In this document: positions 62,123 through 64,000 of the stretch, piece by piece | Layout: every line of letters starts with the position of its first letter | Numbering within the stretch: the first letter of the stretch is position 1 | Assembly: GCA_966211215.1 (NCBI GenBank) | Contig: CBIHNR010000004.1 | Coordinates: forward strand, 1-64,000 | From: Desertivirga sp966211215 | Lineage (GTDB): Bacteria > Bacteroidota > Bacteroidia > Sphingobacteriales > Sphingobacteriaceae | Direction of reading: 5' to 3' | Length of the DNA: 64,000 nucleotides | Translations under genes and position numbers: made by a program | Notes under the pieces: model-generated | Databases searched by the model: none | What the model saw: only the letters and a program-made list of their open reading frames with translations | Told to the model about the DNA's origin: nothing

Positions 62123-64000
62123 TTAAAAATCTAGTTTAGCTCCAAAGGTTATTACACGCGGATTAGGGTACGAGCCATAATCTACTCCAACAAATGCTCC
62201 GGTAGGAACACCTACGCTTGAAGTTGTTGTTGGAGTTGCGTTAGAGAAAATATTGGAGTACGAAGTTGAATTATAGGTGGTATTTTCAGGGTCGTAGTTC
62301 AGGTACTTACTCCATAAATGCACGTTTTCGGCATTTACGAATATCCTGGCGCCTTTAACAGGTGTGCGTGTTAGCAGCTTGGTTGGCAATGCATAAGAAA
62401 TCCTGATGTTTCTTAATCTAACAAAGGTTGCATCTTCCACCCAATAAGAAGAGAATTTCTCTTGATAGCCTTTAGGTGAAATAGTTGGCTTAAAGTGTGT
62501 ACCATCGCCCGGATCGCTTTCAGATTTCCAGTAATTGGCAACTTCTGCATAGGCATTACGGCCACCATTCCAGATGCCATTATAGCGAATTAACTGGTTA
62601 GTGATTTCGCCTCCAAATGAACCCTGAAACAGGAATGAAAACTCAATTCCTTTAAATGAAAACGAGTTGTTTAAGCCAGCTATGAAATTTGGTTGGTTAT
62701 TGCCAAGGGTTGTGCGGTCGGCCTCGGTGATTTTGCCATCGCCCGTAACGTCGCGTACTTTAGGATCGCCGGGAGTAGTGATGCCATCGCCTTTGGCAGG
62801 GCCAGCATCAATTTCCGCCTGATTTTTATAGACACCGTCAAAAATGTATCCATAGAAATTAGAGATAGGCTGCCCTACTTCGGTTTTAACCGTAACCACA
62901 AAATCTGTATAGATTAGTGGGGCATTACCTGGCCCTAGCTGCAAAACCTTATTACGGTTTAATGAAAGGTTGAAATCTGTTGACCAGTTAAAGTCTTTTT
63001 TCGCAATGTTTTTGGTATTCAGGTTTAGTTCAAAACCTCTGTTTCTAAGCCTTCCAATATTGGTTAATTGAGTGGCAAAGCCGGTAATATCTGGCACCGG
63101 TACATTTAGCAATAAATCCTTTGTGATAGAATGGTAGTATTCGGCACTAAGGTTAATGCGGTTTCTAAACAAGCCCAGCTCAAAACCGGTATTAAACATG
63201 TTTGTCTTTTCCCATTTTAAATCTGGATTTTCAATGTTTGTTACCGTTAAGCCGTTGGCTAAATTGGAGCCGTAAACATAGTTAGAGGCGCCAAGCAATC
63301 CGATAGGCCCATAATTTGGAATCTGATTATTTCCAGACACACCGTAACTAGCTTTGAATTTCAAATTACTAATGGTGCTTATGTTCCTTATGAAATCCTC
63401 ATCAGAAACCTGCCAGGCCGCCGAAACAGATGGGAAGTAACCAAACTTGTTGTTCTCGCCAAATCTTGAACTTCCATCCCTCCGGATCACTCCAGATAAG
63501 AAGTACTTGTTTTTATAGTTGTAATTTACGCGGGTTAAGTATGACAATAGAGACCATTCGTATGCCAGAGATGTTCCCGAATTAACTGTACCCGCATTTA
63601 AGGTAGTCACCAGGTCATTTGGGAAACTTCCTGCTCCCACGCCCATGTATTCGTCGCGTTGTTTTTGATAGGTGAAGCCCAGTAAGGCATTTAGGTTATG
63701 ATCACCAAAATCCTTCTCATAATTTAAGGTATTCTCAGAAAGCCAGTTCAGCATAAATCTGGAATTAGCCGATCCTTGTGCTGGCAAAGCCGATGAATAC
63801 CCAAACTTCTGGTCTTTATTCCAGAAGAAGCTATAGCGCGTGTTAAAGAGATTTGCGTTGATACTGGTTTTGAATTTTAAGCCGTTGATAATTTTGTATT
63901 CGGCAAAGGCAGTACCTAATGAATTAAAAGACTTGTTCTGTTTTTTTATCTCCCTTGTTAGCGAATATGGATGCCATAGCTGAAGGTCGTTATAGGCAGC
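62123..64000 (-). CDS. SusC/RagA-type TonB-dependent receptor (C-terminal part)
   Basis: The frame is open from the window edge (codon boundary at 64000, AAYNDLQLWHPYSLTREIKK) to the stop at 62123, about 625 aa of a protein that is normally about 1000. N-terminal secretion signal, carboxypeptidase-like and plug domains are outside the window. Visible barrel features: YFLSGVIRRDGSSRFGENNK, FGYFPSVSAAWQVSDEDFIR, LRNRGFELNLN and the end ITFGAKLDF. It imports oligosaccharides with energy from TonB. 19 bp upstream of the SusD-like gene. Confidence 0.95.
   Translation of the reverse strand, partial: AAYNDLQLWHPYSLTREIKKQNKSFNSLGTAFAEYKIINGLKFKTSINANLFNTRYSFFWNKDQKFGYSSALPAQGSANSRFMLNWLSENTLNYEKDFGDHNLNALLGFTYQKQRDEYMGVGAGSFPNDLVTTLNAGTVNSGTSLAYEWSLLSYLTRVNYNYKNKYFLSGVIRRDGSSRFGENNKFGYFPSVSAAWQVSDEDFIRNISTISNLKFKASYGVSGNNQIPNYGPIGLLGASNYVYGSNLANGLTVTNIENPDLKWEKTNMFNTGFELGLFRNRINLSAEYYHSITKDLLLNVPVPDITGFATQLTNIGRLRNRGFELNLNTKNIAKKDFNWSTDFNLSLNRNKVLQLGPGNAPLIYTDFVVTVKTEVGQPISNFYGYIFDGVYKNQAEIDAGPAKGDGITTPGDPKVRDVTGDGKITEADRTTLGNNQPNFIAGLNNSFSFKGIEFSFLFQGSFGGEITNQLIRYNGIWNGGRNAYAEVANYWKSESDPGDGTHFKPTISPKGYQEKFSSYWVEDATFVRLRNIRISYALPTKLLTRTPVKGARIFVNAENVHLWSKYLNYDPENTTYNSTSYSNIFSNATPTTTSSVGVPTGAFVGVDYGSYPNPRVITFGAKLDF

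Overview
The window looks like a chromosome segment of a Bacteroidota bacterium, most likely of the Sphingobacteriaceae (Pedobacter/Mucilaginibacter-like). The evidence is a SusC/SusD pair with a GH78 enzyme, DUF6266 paralogs, a DUF2027-Smr protein, a DUF1572 DinB-like protein, a membrane-anchored MutS-like protein, many small exported proteins or lipoproteins, weak Shine-Dalgarno signals, and many short palindromic repeats typical of this group. I saw no rRNA, tRNA or CRISPR array. The genus is an inference.

Layout. 1-2.2 kb: small membrane and hypothetical genes, then about 1 kb of nested repeats. 2.2-17.7 kb: an AT-rich defence island. It has one XRE regulator on the + strand facing seven minus-strand genes read as one tight transcription unit: an unknown 603-aa protein, an SNF2-type helicase, a pentapeptide-like beta-helix protein with a membrane tail, a complete DUF262-DUF1524 (GmrSD-like) nuclease, a type III Mod methylase, a type III Res helicase-nuclease, and a MORC/GHKL ATPase fused to a PD-(D/E)XK-like domain. 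This is the best candidate in the window for an undescribed composite anti-phage system. 17.8-23.7 kb: a membrane-anchored UvrD/HelD-type helicase and DNA ligase D without a Ku gene in view. 24.5-30 kb: exported and acidic hypothetical proteins, then a small accessory block (two DUF6266 proteins, a small coiled-coil membrane protein, an excisionase-like HTH protein) with arrays of short boxes spaced by DNA helical turns. 30.4-38.3 kb: small lipoproteins and envelope proteins. 38.3-40.6 kb: a gene-free repeat nest with a tandem repeat of about 482 bp. 40.6-57.8 kb: housekeeping and envelope genes, including a methyltransferase, a MutS-like protein, an Smr protein, a MATE exporter, a tyrosinase with a SCO1-like membrane partner, an AraC regulator, a sorbosone dehydrogenase-like lipoprotein and a prohibitin-family protein. 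57.9-64 kb: part of a polysaccharide utilisation locus (SusC, SusD, GH78 rhamnosidase) in which SusD carries an in-frame stop.

How the genes fit together. In the island, Mod would mark self DNA at N6-adenine and Res would cut unmarked DNA. The SNF2 helicase, GmrSD-like nuclease, GHKL-nuclease and membrane protein look like added sensing or effector layers. Overlapping or almost touching gene ends argue for co-expression. The tyrosinase and the SCO1-like protein probably form a copper-enzyme/copper-delivery pair. SusC/SusD plus GH78 points to import and trimming of a rhamnose-containing glycan. Several dispersed repeat families with conserved hairpins occupy nearly all gene-poor stretches and once supply a gene's stop codon.
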